From: JAJRQY01 sp965224435
Lineage (GTDB): Bacteria > Actinomycetota > Acidimicrobiia > Acidimicrobiales > SZUA-35
Assembly (NCBI GenBank): GCA_965224435.1
Contig: OZ245048.1
Location: forward strand, 2,108,001-2,172,000
DNA length: 64,000 nucleotides
Direction: 5' to 3'
This document shows, piece after piece, positions 42,760-51,233 of this stretch (its first letter is position 1; each line of letters opens with the position of its first letter). A program made the translations under genes and the position numbers. The notes beneath the pieces were generated by a model. The model searched no databases. It was not told where the DNA came from and saw only the letters and a program-made list of their open reading frames with translations.

Positions 42760-43925
42760 TAGCAGCCCCCCAAGGCCAAGCAGAGATCTTCATTGGAAAG
42801 CTCGGCACTCAGTTCGTAACCAAGCATGTTGGCCACGACCAAAGTCTGCCGAAGCTCGTCCTCATCCAAGTCCCCGTCTACCTGCGTGTCGTATGTTTCC
42901 TGCAAGAGGCCGGTGATCCGGTCTTCCAAGTACTGGGCCGCTTTTGGGTCGACGGCACCGCTGCCCAGCACGCCACCTCGCAGTCCAACTTCAACGATCC
43001 GACGCAAAACAAGCGACCTGACGCTTTCATCCTGAGCCTCCCAGTGGTCCAGCAAGGAGTTCATCATGTCGCGGACAATTTGATTGACCACTCGAAGGAA
43101 TGCAGGATCAAGAGGACAGGCATCAGGATAAGAATCGATGTCGGACATGAGTTCTTCGGCCTGCAACATCACGTCGACCATCAAGACCAGGGCCGAGTCC
43201 GGAGTACTCATTTCGTTCGCGGCGAAGGTGGCATATTCAACCAGGTCAGCGATCCTGGTTTGGATCTCGTCATCGCCGGTCTCCGGGAAGACGACCAGTT
43301 GGGTCTTGACATGGGGCTCCCAACCCGATTCTGCCATCATGTCATGCAGCGATTGGTCCCAGTTGGCCTGTACCTGGCCACAGATCTGAACGCTCTCGGT
43401 GAATTCGAAACTAAGTTCGACGGAATCACTACCGGTATCGGTTGCCGAGATGTTTGGCCCACCGACAGCGGCCGCACTTGCTGTGGCACTAACGTCGGAG
43501 CCGAAGGTGCCAGCCAGCGTGTAAGGGAAGCTGCCATTCAGGGTCCCGGAGGCCTGTCCAGTCACGTCGGCCTCAGCCAGCCCTGGATGCTCGACGACGG
43601 TGAGTCCACCGGTCTCAGACATTGACCATTCTCCAGATAGCTCTTCGTCCTGAACGCTGAAGGCGGTGATCCCGGCCGCGTCCCGGTGCATTCGAAGCGT
43701 CAGACCGGACCTGGACAAGAAGGAAACGAACGACTGGGTGATCGCACCTTCATAGGCGCCGTCATCAATCTTGAACGGTCCGACTACCTGATCACGGGGA
43801 ATCGGTTCCAGATTGATTACCCCCTCATCATCTTGGGCGATGGCCGGGCTGGTGGAAGCCAAAATTGCTCCGCACACCCCAATGGCGACTACCGCGCCGG
43901 TACGGCGCAAGTTTCCCTTTTTCAT
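42759..43925 (-). CDS. secreted protein of unknown function
   Basis: 388 aa. Signal peptide MKKGNLRRTGAVVAIGVCGA continuing to cleavage after Ala30 (PAIA-QDDE). The middle is beta-rich with a Thr/Ser/Ala-rich segment (about 115-165); the C-terminal half is predicted helical and holds four cysteines, ending CLALGGC. No family recognised. A strong ribosome site, GGAGGGAAGCA, precedes the ATG. Cotranscribed with the lipoprotein. Confidence 0.75.
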   Translation of the reverse strand: MKKGNLRRTGAVVAIGVCGAILASTSPAIAQDDEGVINLEPIPRDQVVGPFKIDDGAYEGAITQSFVSFLSRSGLTLRMHRDAAGITAFSVQDEELSGEWSMSETGGLTVVEHPGLAEADVTGQASGTLNGSFPYTLAGTFGSDVSATASAAAVGGPNISATDTGSDSVELSFEFTESVQICGQVQANWDQSLHDMMAESGWEPHVKTQLVVFPETGDDEIQTRIADLVEYATFAANEMSTPDSALVLMVDVMLQAEELMSDIDSYPDACPLDPAFLRVVNQIVRDMMNSLLDHWEAQDESVRSLVLRRIVEVGLRGGVLGSGAVDPKAAQYLEDRITGLLQETYDTQVDGDLDEDELRQTLVVANMLGYELSAELSNEDLCLALGGC

Positions 43926-44009
43926 TGCTTCCCTCCAGAAGACTCGCGTGGCCGCGATCTAGCTGACCAGGCGATTTAGCTGGTAGCAGTTTACAACTAG
44001 CTATCGGCC

Positions 44010-44027
44010 AGAGGGGTTCACCCCTTT
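44010..44027 (-). terminator. weak terminator-like hairpin after tal
   Basis: AGAGGGG and CCCCTTT (7 bp with one G-U pair) around TTCA, about 55 nt past the tal stop on the minus strand. There is no clear T-run, so termination is only possible. The rest of 43926-44082 shows nothing else I can name. Confidence 0.3.
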
Positions 44028-44082
44028 AGTCTGCTCGGTCCTACCGTCGTTGCACGAGTCGTGCCGTTAGCCGACTCAGTCG

Positions 44083-45177
44083 TTACTTCATTTCCTCGGC
44101 CCGCCCAGCCAGGGTGGCGAGGACCTCTTCGAATGCTTGGGCAAAACTAGCCACGCCTTCGTCTTCCAGCTGCGCTGCCACCTTCTCCAGGTCGATTCCT
44201 AAGGCAAGCAGATCAGCTACCACCTTGTGAGCCTCAGCCATGTCGGCATCAATGGTGCGGGCCACCGTTCCGTGGTCATCGAAGGCCAGCAGTGTGGCGT
44301 CGGGAAGAGTATTGACAGTATTGGGACCAATGAGTGTGTCGACGTACAAGGTGTCGGGGTAGGACGGGTCCTTGGTTGATGTGGAAGCCCACAACGGTCG
44401 CTGAAGCCTGGCTCCCTTGGCCGCTAGTGCATGCCAGCGTTCACCAACGAAGGTCTGCTCGAATAGCTCATAGGCCAGCTTGCCTTGGGCAATAGCCGCC
44501 TTGCCTCGCAGTGCCAGGGCTTCGTCAGTTCCAATGGAAACCAGCTGGGCGTCAACGTTCACGTCAACCCGGCTGATGAAGAACGACGCAACGGAGGAGA
44601 TGTTGGACAGGTCATCCAGGTCGCAGGCTTCCAGGCCAGCGATGTAGGCCTCCATCACGTCTTGATAACGCTTGAGGCTGAAGATCAGGGTGACATTGAT
44701 GGAGCGACCTTCACTGACGAGCGTCTGGATGGCGGGAATGCCTTCCTTGGTGGCAGGCACCTTCACATACAGATTGGAGCCCTCGATTCGGTCATCTAAT
44801 TCTCGACCAGCAGCGATGGTTCCGACTTCATCATTGGCCAGGGTGGGGGACACCTCGACCGAGACATAGCCGTCTTCACCGCCGGATGCTTGGTGTACCG
44901 GATCAAGCAGGGCCATGGCCTGGCGGATGTCACCGACGACCAGTTCCCAGTAGGCGTCTTCGACCGACACGCCCTTGGCTACGAGCTCACCCAATTCGGC
45001 GTCATAGTCGTCGGTGTCGATCATTGCCTTGGCAAAGATGGACGGATTGGAGGTGAGGCCTCGCACACCGCGGTCAAGCCAGGCTTGTAGCTCACCGTTG
45101 GACATCCAGCCGCGCCGCAGGTTGTCCAGCCAGGGGCTCTGGCCTTGCTGGTCAGATACGTCGTGAAGGGTTCCCAT
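44083..45177 (-). CDS. tal: transaldolase
   Basis: Moves a dihydroxyacetone unit between sugar phosphates in the pentose phosphate pathway. 364 aa, the actinobacterial length class. Seen: MSNGELQAWLDRGVRGLTSN, PSIFAKAM, VSVEVSPTLANDE, the Schiff-base Lys in LYVKVPATKEGIPA, NVTLIFSLKRYQDVMEA, and VASFFISRVD. ATG start with GGAGA about 9 nt upstream. It follows tkt after 93 nt, probably in the same transcript. Confidence 0.95.
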   Translation of the reverse strand: MGTLHDVSDQQGQSPWLDNLRRGWMSNGELQAWLDRGVRGLTSNPSIFAKAMIDTDDYDAELGELVAKGVSVEDAYWELVVGDIRQAMALLDPVHQASGGEDGYVSVEVSPTLANDEVGTIAAGRELDDRIEGSNLYVKVPATKEGIPAIQTLVSEGRSINVTLIFSLKRYQDVMEAYIAGLEACDLDDLSNISSVASFFISRVDVNVDAQLVSIGTDEALALRGKAAIAQGKLAYELFEQTFVGERWHALAAKGARLQRPLWASTSTKDPSYPDTLYVDTLIGPNTVNTLPDATLLAFDDHGTVARTIDADMAEAHKVVADLLALGIDLEKVAAQLEDEGVASFAQAFEEVLATLAGRAEEMK

Positions 45178-45270
45178 GAGATTGTTCTCCGGCTCTGGTT
45201 CGTTGTTCGGTGAAGACTAGTGATTGCGTGAGGTGACTGTTGGGGGTGAGTGGTGTCGAGGATTGCGGGG

Positions 45271-47244
45271 CTAGTCGTTGCTGACGGCGAGCAGTTCCTT
45301 GACAGCAAGTACGACATTCTCCACACTCATGCCAAGTTCGGTCATGACCTTGGATCCGGGTGCTGAGGCCCCAAACCGGTCGATGCCAACCGGCAAGTCG
45401 GCGTGTCGATCCCAGCCGAGGGTGATGCCTGCTTCGACCGACACGGTTGGCAGGTCCACAGGCAAAATGGCGTCCTGGGCGTCGAGTTCGAGGGCCTCGA
45501 ATTCTTCCCAGCATGGCATCGATACGACTCGGACCTGGATGCCTTCGCTCGCCAGGGCTTCTGCGGTTTCCATGCACAGGCTTACCTCGCTGCCTGTCCC
45601 GACCAGGGCAACGGATGCGCCTGCCGGGTTGGACAAGACATAGGCGCCGTTGGCGACCTCGTCTATCTTGGAGTTGGCTAATACTGGCAGGCCTTGGCGG
45701 CTGAGAATCAGCGCTGTTGGGCCGTCACTCTCAATGGCGAGCTTCCAGGCGCCAGCGGTTTCGGTGGCGTCGGCTGGCCGAATGACCCGTAAGCCGGGGA
45801 TGCCGCGCAGGCTCATGATCTGTTCGATTGGCTGATGGGTTGGGCCGTCTTCGCCAACTCCGACCGAGTCGTGGGTCCAGACAAAGATGCATTTGGCTTG
45901 GGAGAGTGCGGCCAGGCGTACGGCCGGGCGCATGTAGTCGGCGAAGACCAGGAAGGTGCCGCCGAGGGGGATCGTGCCGCCATGCAGGGCCATGCCAACC
46001 AGGGCAGATGCCATGGCGTGCTCACGGACCCCGAAGTAGATTTGGCGACCGGAGGGGTCCTCGGGAGTCTGCACGCCGAGGCCGACCAGCTTCGTGCCGG
46101 TATTGCCGGTCAAATCAGCTGACCCGCCGATGAGACCGGGTACGACTTCGGCCAGGGCTGTCAACGTGGTCTGAGAAGCAACGCGGGTGGCAATGGAGTC
46201 GCCCTCATCGAACGACGGAAGGGCGTCTTGCCAATCCGTTAGTCCGGTGGCTCCCCAGGCAGCATCCCATTCGGCCTTCTTGTCTGAGCCGGCCAAGCGT
46301 TCGTTCCAGGCGGCCCTTCGTTGTGCACCCCGGCTGCCTGCTTCTCGGTAACCCGCAAGCACGGCGTCGGGCACCCAGAATGACTGGTCTTCGGGAAGAC
46401 CCATAACCTTCTTGGTGGCAGAAATCGCCTCGGCGTCGAAAGCCAAGCCGTGAGCAGCATGAGTGTCAGTGAACTCAGGCGACGGGAAACCAATATGGCT
46501 TCGCATCACGATGAGCGACGGCTTGTCTTTCTCTCCCTTGGCCTTGTTGATGGCAGATTCGAGGGCATCAATGTCTTCGGACTTCTCACCAAGATCGTTG
46601 ACGTCCCAGCCATAGGCCTTGAATCGGGCTGCGGTGTCGTCAGAGAAAGAGATGTCGGTATTGCCGTCAATGGTGATGTGGTTGTCGTCATAGATAACAA
46701 CCAGGCGACCCAGTCCGAGGTGCCCGGCCAAGGACGCTGCTTCGTGACTGAGGCCTTCTTGCATGCAGCCATCGCCAACGATGCTGTAGATGTAGTGGTC
46801 GCTGAGCTCTGTGCCGAAGCGGCCGCGCATGTTTCGCTCGGCCACCGCCATGCCAACCGCATTGGCGAACCCTTGCCCAAGCGGGCCAGTGGTGACCTCG
46901 ACGCCGGCAGTGTGTCCAACTTCGGGGTGACCAGGGGTGGCCGAGTTCCACTGTCGGAAGTCTTTGAGATCGTCCAGTTCGAGACCCTGTCCGGTGAGAT
47001 AGAGCATCGAGTACAACAAGATTGACGCGTGGCCAGCCGACAAGATGAAGCGGTCGCGGTCAGGCCACATGGGGTCTGCTGCGTCATAGTTCAAGATGCG
47101 GGTGTAGAGCACATGGGCCAACGGAGCCAATGCCATTGCAGTTCCTTGATGGCCCGAATTGGCGGCACGAGGCCCGTCCATGGCCAAGGCTCGTATGACG
47201 TCAATCGAGCGCTTCTCCAGATCAGCATTCATTTTGGTTGTCAC
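45271..47244 (-). CDS. tkt: transketolase
   Basis: Thiamine-diphosphate enzyme of the pentose phosphate pathway. 657 aa. Seen: NSGHQGTAMALAPLAHVLY, ILSAGHASILLYSMLY, GPLGQGFANAVGMAVAE, the ThDP motif GDGCMQEGLSHEAASLAG, the pyrimidine-domain FGVREHAMAS, and THDSVGVGEDGPTHQP. GTG 47244 is favoured by GGAG 9 nt upstream; ATG 47232 is an alternative. Arranged tkt then tal. Confidence 0.96.
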   Translation of the reverse strand: MTTKMNADLEKRSIDVIRALAMDGPRAANSGHQGTAMALAPLAHVLYTRILNYDAADPMWPDRDRFILSAGHASILLYSMLYLTGQGLELDDLKDFRQWNSATPGHPEVGHTAGVEVTTGPLGQGFANAVGMAVAERNMRGRFGTELSDHYIYSIVGDGCMQEGLSHEAASLAGHLGLGRLVVIYDDNHITIDGNTDISFSDDTAARFKAYGWDVNDLGEKSEDIDALESAINKAKGEKDKPSLIVMRSHIGFPSPEFTDTHAAHGLAFDAEAISATKKVMGLPEDQSFWVPDAVLAGYREAGSRGAQRRAAWNERLAGSDKKAEWDAAWGATGLTDWQDALPSFDEGDSIATRVASQTTLTALAEVVPGLIGGSADLTGNTGTKLVGLGVQTPEDPSGRQIYFGVREHAMASALVGMALHGGTIPLGGTFLVFADYMRPAVRLAALSQAKCIFVWTHDSVGVGEDGPTHQPIEQIMSLRGIPGLRVIRPADATETAGAWKLAIESDGPTALILSRQGLPVLANSKIDEVANGAYVLSNPAGASVALVGTGSEVSLCMETAEALASEGIQVRVVSMPCWEEFEALELDAQDAILPVDLPTVSVEAGITLGWDRHADLPVGIDRFGASAPGSKVMTELGMSVENVVLAVKELLAVSND

Positions 47245-47301
47245 CGGTGATTACTCCAAGAGCTGGTTGGTTGCGAGGCTGCCTGCGTGCACGCTAGCGG
47301 T

Positions 47302-48360
47302 TTAGTGGAAAAGCACGACTGCTGGGCCGCGTGCTTTCCCAACACTGGATTGGGCCCCGTGGCCAGGGCTGGACAGTTCAGGGCCGAGCAAGACATCGGA
47401 GGCGGTAACCAGGCCCGATGTTGCGCCTATTCCGAGATCCTGAAAGTTCGTGGTATCTGGTAGCGCTTGACCGGCGGTAGCAACAATGAGTGCGCCATAG
47501 TCACCGCGTCCCTTGGATGTCAGATCCGCTGGATCAAAAGAAGCCAGCGCTTGATCCGCCACGTGGAACTGCACGATGCTCCCGAGGGCCACCTTTGGGC
47601 TGGTCTGGTCATTTTCTTGGAGCAGTAGCGAACCCGATGGGTTTGTCCCTCGCAGTTGCACGATGCTGAAGTCGCCGGGTCCGAAGTCCTCCAAGTATTC
47701 GTCTCGAACAACACCGATTGCCAATTCTGTGCTGGCCAAGCTGCGTTCGGCTGGAGTGAGCCCGGCGATGACTCCCTTCATCGTGACACTTGCTGTTTCC
47801 GCCGCCAGGTGCGAGATCTGGCCATTGCTGATGCCGGTCACCGCCAGCGGCTCACCCACCGGGCGAAATCCTTTGGCCCGGGCGACACTGACCCGTTCCT
47901 TCGCAAGACTGATCCCGACCTGACCTTCGTGATAGCCAGCGTCATCGAGCCAGAGCTGATGGTGAACGCCAGCAGCATGAGTGTCTGGTTTCGCCGCGGT
48001 GAGGCCGATGAACACCTCACCACCATGTGACTGCGGAAGCTGGCAGCCACCGGCGGCGTAGACTGGTCGAACGGTTCCGGGATTGCCGGCCCAAATCGCC
48101 ACCCCAGATCCTGAGTTCAGTTCGGCTCCGGAGATGATTGCTTGGCCAGCGGCACCGATCAGGACTGTTGGACAGAGCAGGGTGTGGATGGCATCGACTA
48201 TCTGTGGCAATGCCAGTGCGGCGGCACCGCTGACGAAGACGACGGCCAGGTCTGGGCTTGGACCGATTCGTTCAACCACTCCACCCAACGCTTCACCCAG
48301 GGCGATCGCTGGGTCAGGATGCCGGGAGTATTCAGACACGTATCGGGAAGGTGTGCTCAC
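47302..48360 (-). CDS. FIST domain protein
   Basis: 352 aa from GTG 48360. N-terminal FIST domain (HPDPAIALGEALGGVVERIG, PDLAVVFVSGAAAL, VLIGAAGQAIISG) and FIST C-terminal domain (RGDYGALIVATAGQ region with ATSGLVTASDVLLGPEL). FIST proteins are thought to sense small ligands, often upstream of kinases or cyclases, but this one has no fused output domain. The upstream reading to 48480 overlaps the next gene and is not family-like. It lies between a DUF6941-like gene and tkt. Confidence 0.85.
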   Translation of the reverse strand: MSTPSRYVSEYSRHPDPAIALGEALGGVVERIGPSPDLAVVFVSGAAALALPQIVDAIHTLLCPTVLIGAAGQAIISGAELNSGSGVAIWAGNPGTVRPVYAAGGCQLPQSHGGEVFIGLTAAKPDTHAAGVHHQLWLDDAGYHEGQVGISLAKERVSVARAKGFRPVGEPLAVTGISNGQISHLAAETASVTMKGVIAGLTPAERSLASTELAIGVVRDEYLEDFGPGDFSIVQLRGTNPSGSLLLQENDQTSPKVALGSIVQFHVADQALASFDPADLTSKGRGDYGALIVATAGQALPDTTNFQDLGIGATSGLVTASDVLLGPELSSPGHGAQSSVGKARGPAVVLFH

Positions 48361-48391
48361 GCTGGTGACTCGGACTGCGAGTAGCGGCTGG

Positions 48392-48796
48392 CTATTCGAC
48401 CGGCGGTAGCAAGGTGTAGGGCACGATGTGTTCGTCGCCCCCATCGATGCTACACCTGGCCAGGATGGTCTTGTAGTCATCGAAAGGCAGGGTGGCTCGA
48501 ACGAGGCGGTAATTGAACTTGCCGGGCTCGATCTCTAAGGGCTGCACGTTTCGAGCCAACGGCTCACCTTCGTCCGCTTCCTGATCCACGTTGGTGAACA
48601 CGACAGTGAGTGCGCCGTTGCTCTTGTGTCCTGGCGGATTCCAGACGAGCACAACCAGGTGGGGCCCGACAGAGGTGGGGACTGGCCCTGGTGCCGGTCC
48701 GGAAAACTGGATCCCGCTCAGATCGATCCGGGTTGAGGGTCCAGGGACCGAGCGCAGCTCGATGTCGTCCATAAACAAGGCGGCAATGATCTTCAT
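48392..48796 (-). CDS. small conserved-looking protein, DUF6941-like
   Basis: 134 aa, MKIIAALFMDDIELRSVPGP at the start, a beta-rich middle (VGPHLVVLVWNPPGHKSNGA, LTVVFTNVDQEADEGE) and KFNYRLVRATLPFDDYKTIL near the end. The layout resembles DUF6941-type proteins, which is a tentative match. ATG start with TAGCGT 6 nt upstream. It heads the minus-strand run DUF-FIST-tkt-tal and is divergent from the ATP-grasp gene. Confidence 0.6.
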   Translation of the reverse strand: MKIIAALFMDDIELRSVPGPSTRIDLSGIQFSGPAPGPVPTSVGPHLVVLVWNPPGHKSNGALTVVFTNVDQEADEGEPLARNVQPLEIEPGKFNYRLVRATLPFDDYKTILARCSIDGGDEHIVPYTLLPPVE

Positions 48797-48802
48797 CCTT
48801 CG

Positions 48803-48808
48803 ACGCTA
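48803..48808 (-). promoter_or_regulatory. candidate leaderless -10 of the DUF6941-like gene
   Basis: TAGCGT on the minus strand, 6 nt before ATG 48796. The GAAGG directly beside the ATG is too close to act as a ribosome site, which favours a leaderless mRNA. Confidence 0.5.
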
Positions 48809-48861
48809 TCTGGCCGCACCCAACTAGGGCGCCAAATTCTGGGCTCCGGCGGGACATGGGC

Positions 48862-48867
48862 TACCTT
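48862..48867 (+). promoter_or_regulatory. candidate leaderless -10 of the ATP-grasp gene
   Basis: TACCTT, 7 nt before ATG 48875. Confidence 0.45.
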
Positions 48868-48874
48868 CGGCGTC

Positions 48875-49630
48875 ATGTCGACCGACGAATCAAGTTCCCC
48901 CGGAATCACCCTGTCTGAACAGCAATCGAAGTCGCTTCTTGCCAAGTACGGGGTTCCCTTCCTTGACGAGCGCACCGTTAGTTCAGCTCTTGAAGCAGTA
49001 AACGCTGCCGAAGAACTTGGCTACCCAGTTGTGGCCAAGCTGAACGGTGATGCGATTGCGCACAAGACCGAGCGGGGCCTGGTCCGGCTCAACCTGGGCT
49101 CATCAGAGGCGGTCAGCGTTGCGGCCGCCGAGCTGTTTGCCGCTGCTACCAAAGAAGACGGTGGGGTATCGGTGTTGGTAGCTCCAATGGTTCAATCGAA
49201 TCGGGAGTTCATTTGTGGCACCTCAACCGATCCCCAGTTCGGCCCAACCGTGTTGCTTGGCGTCGGGGGCATCCTCGCCGAAGCCATAGCCGACGTTTCG
49301 ATACGGCTGATTCCGATCACTGCCCAGGACGCCCTGGAGATGATCGATGACTTGAAGACCCAGGACCTGATCGGAGAATTTCGCGGCGAGCCGGCCATTG
49401 ACCGAGAGCAACTGGCTGGGGTCTTGCTGGCCTTGTCCGATGCCGTCGTCGCCGAGCCCAGAATCCTGTCCATTGACTTGAACCCGGTGCTGATTGTGGA
49501 TGGAAGCCCGGTGTCAGTCGACGCCCTGGTGGAGACTAATGAGGCAGACGCCCTGGTGGAGACTAATGAGGCAGACGCCCTGGTGGAGACCGAATCTCTG
49601 CGAACCAATGGAACCAAGGCAGCCCAATGA
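48875..49630 (+). CDS. ATP-grasp (beta) subunit of an ADP-forming acyl-CoA synthetase
   Basis: Probable nucleotide-binding subunit that pairs with the CoA-binding protein encoded next. 251 aa, ATP-grasp_5 type. Seen: LLAKYGVPFLDERTVSSALE, GYPVVAKLNGDAIAHKTERG, LVAPMVQSNREFICGTSTDP and GVGGILAEAIADVSIRLIPI, then SIDLNPVLIVDG with metal ligands. The C-terminus holds three near-identical copies of DALVETNEA encoded by 27-bp tandem repeats. Coupled to the next gene by ATGA. Confidence 0.88.
   Translation: MSTDESSSPGITLSEQQSKSLLAKYGVPFLDERTVSSALEAVNAAEELGYPVVAKLNGDAIAHKTERGLVRLNLGSSEAVSVAAAELFAAATKEDGGVSVLVAPMVQSNREFICGTSTDPQFGPTVLLGVGGILAEAIADVSIRLIPITAQDALEMIDDLKTQDLIGEFRGEPAIDREQLAGVLLALSDAVVAEPRILSIDLNPVLIVDGSPVSVDALVETNEADALVETNEADALVETESLRTNGTKAAQ
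49520..49590. repeat. 27-bp in-frame tandem repeat in the ATP-grasp gene
   Basis: Two perfect 27-bp units (49520-49546, 49547-49573) and a 17-bp partial third (49574-49590), each encoding the nine residues DALVETNEA. The array sits just before the stop, in a linker-like tail, and could vary in copy number. Confidence 0.9.
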
Positions 49631-51105
49631 GTACCAGTCAGACCCATTCAGGTGCCTATTTCGAAGCATTGTTCAACCCACGTGGCGTGGTGATCGCCGG
49701 TGCTTCTACTCACCCCGGCAAGTTCGGGTTTGTCAGCCTGCACAATTTGCTGGCGTCGGGTTATGAGGGCAAGGTCTTCGCCACCAATCGGGATGGCTCC
49801 GAAGTTCTCGGAATCCAGACTGTTTCATCCATCGACGATCTGCCTGCTGGGGAAATCGACCTGGTCTTTGTCTGCACCCCAGCCGCAGCCAACATCGAGC
49901 TACTTCGTGCCTGTGGCCGCAAGGGAATCAGGGCGGCGTTCATCACCTCCGCTGGATACGGCGAAGCCGGTCCCGATGGCATCGCTGCCCAAGCCGAACT
50001 GGTAGCAGTGGCCGATGAAGAGGGCATCCTGCTGGCAGGCCCCAATGGCCAGGGAGTGGTTTCGACCCCAACGAATCTTTGTGCCCAGATCGTTGCCCCC
50101 TACCCGCCTCGTGGCTCCATCGGGGTCGCTAGCCAGTCTGGTAACTTCGTTTCCTCCTTCTTGAACTGGTCGACCCAAACTGGAGTCGGCATCAGCCGTG
50201 CGGTCAGTGCTGGCAACGCGGCAGCCACCGCGGTTCCGGACTTCCTGGAGTTCTACGCCAACGATCCCGAAACCAAGGTCGGGCTTTCCTATGTCGAAGG
50301 CATCCAAGACGGTCGACAGTTCTATGAACGGATGAAGTCAATCGCGGCAAAGAAGCCACTGGTCGTGGTCAAGGGGGGAGCAACGGCCGGGGGAGCACAA
50401 GCCGCCGCCAGCCACACCGGCAGCCTGGCATCGGACGATCGTGTATTCGACGGCGCCATGCGCCAAGCCGGAGTGATCCGAGCATCCACCGTTGAAGAAG
50501 GCTTCGAAGCAGCCGCAACTTTTGCCACCCAACCCATTCCCCGAGGCAACCGCGTTGTGGTCATGACAACGGCCGGTGGCTGGGGAGTGGTGACCGCTGA
50601 TGCCATTCATCAAAGCGATCTTGATCTTCTAACCCTTCCCCAGGACCTTTTGGACCTGATCGACACCAAGCTGCCGCCCCGCTGGAGCAAGAATAATCCT
50701 GTTGATTTGGCAGGAGGCGAGACCCGCGACACCATTCCCGAGGTCATGAACATGATTGCCAGCCACCCAGACGTCGACGCCATCATCTATCTTGGCCTCG
50801 GCATCCAATCAAACCAAGCCAAGATGATGCGCCAAGGCCACTTCTATCCTGATCACGGGCTGGAACGCATCGTGGACTATCACGAGCGCCAAGACCGGCG
50901 ATTCGCCGAAGCAGCAGCCGAAATCTCGGAACGAACCGGCAAACCAATCCTGACAGCCTCGGAGATAGCGGTGACCGACCCAGATAATGCTGGCCCAGTC
51001 GCCGTGCGCGCGTCCGGCCGCCTCTGCTACGCCTCGGCAAACCGTGCGGTCACTGCACTGGAACACCTCTGGCACTATCACCAGTTCCAGCAGCGAACCC
51101 CGTAG
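49627..51105 (+). CDS. CoA-binding (alpha) subunit of an ADP-forming acyl-CoA synthetase
   Basis: 492 aa, related to succinyl-CoA ligase alpha and acetyl-CoA synthetase (ADP-forming). Seen: the CoA-binding Rossmann domain FNPRGVVIAGASTHPGKFGF, GPNGQGVVSTPTNLC, a ligase domain with IGVASQSGNFVSSFLNW and GISRAVSAGNAAATAVPDFL, and AAASHTGSLASDD containing the presumed phospho-His. Gene order beta then alpha, overlapping by 4 nt. The acyl substrate is not evident. A large hairpin follows the stop. Confidence 0.9.
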   Translation: MSTSQTHSGAYFEALFNPRGVVIAGASTHPGKFGFVSLHNLLASGYEGKVFATNRDGSEVLGIQTVSSIDDLPAGEIDLVFVCTPAAANIELLRACGRKGIRAAFITSAGYGEAGPDGIAAQAELVAVADEEGILLAGPNGQGVVSTPTNLCAQIVAPYPPRGSIGVASQSGNFVSSFLNWSTQTGVGISRAVSAGNAAATAVPDFLEFYANDPETKVGLSYVEGIQDGRQFYERMKSIAAKKPLVVVKGGATAGGAQAAASHTGSLASDDRVFDGAMRQAGVIRASTVEEGFEAAATFATQPIPRGNRVVVMTTAGGWGVVTADAIHQSDLDLLTLPQDLLDLIDTKLPPRWSKNNPVDLAGGETRDTIPEVMNMIASHPDVDAIIYLGLGIQSNQAKMMRQGHFYPDHGLERIVDYHERQDRRFAEAAAEISERTGKPILTASEIAVTDPDNAGPVAVRASGRLCYASANRAVTALEHLWHYHQFQQRTP

Positions 51106-51127
51106 ATCCACACCCCAACAAGACCAT

Positions 51128-51167
51128 TGGGAGTCCAGACGATCGAAAACGATCGCCAGGACTCCCA
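51128..51167 (+). terminator. strong hairpin after the acyl-CoA synthetase operon
   Basis: Outer arms TGGGAGTCC (51128-51136) and GGACTCCCA (51159-51167) are perfect over 9 bp; inner arms CGATCG and CGATCG (51140-51145, 51150-51155) close an AAAA loop. No T-run follows, so it may act as a factor-assisted terminator or an mRNA 3' stabiliser. Confidence 0.55.
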
Positions 51168-51218
51168 GTTGCCACCGTGTTGCCTCGGGGATGGTGCGGC
51201 GCGGGTCGGGGGAGCGGC

Positions 51219-51224
51219 TAACGT
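51219..51224 (+). promoter_or_regulatory. candidate leaderless -10 of the carboxypeptidase gene
   Basis: TAACGT, 9 nt before ATG 51234. It favours ATG 51234 over TTG 51225. Confidence 0.4.
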
Positions 51225-51233
51225 TTGCGGCTT

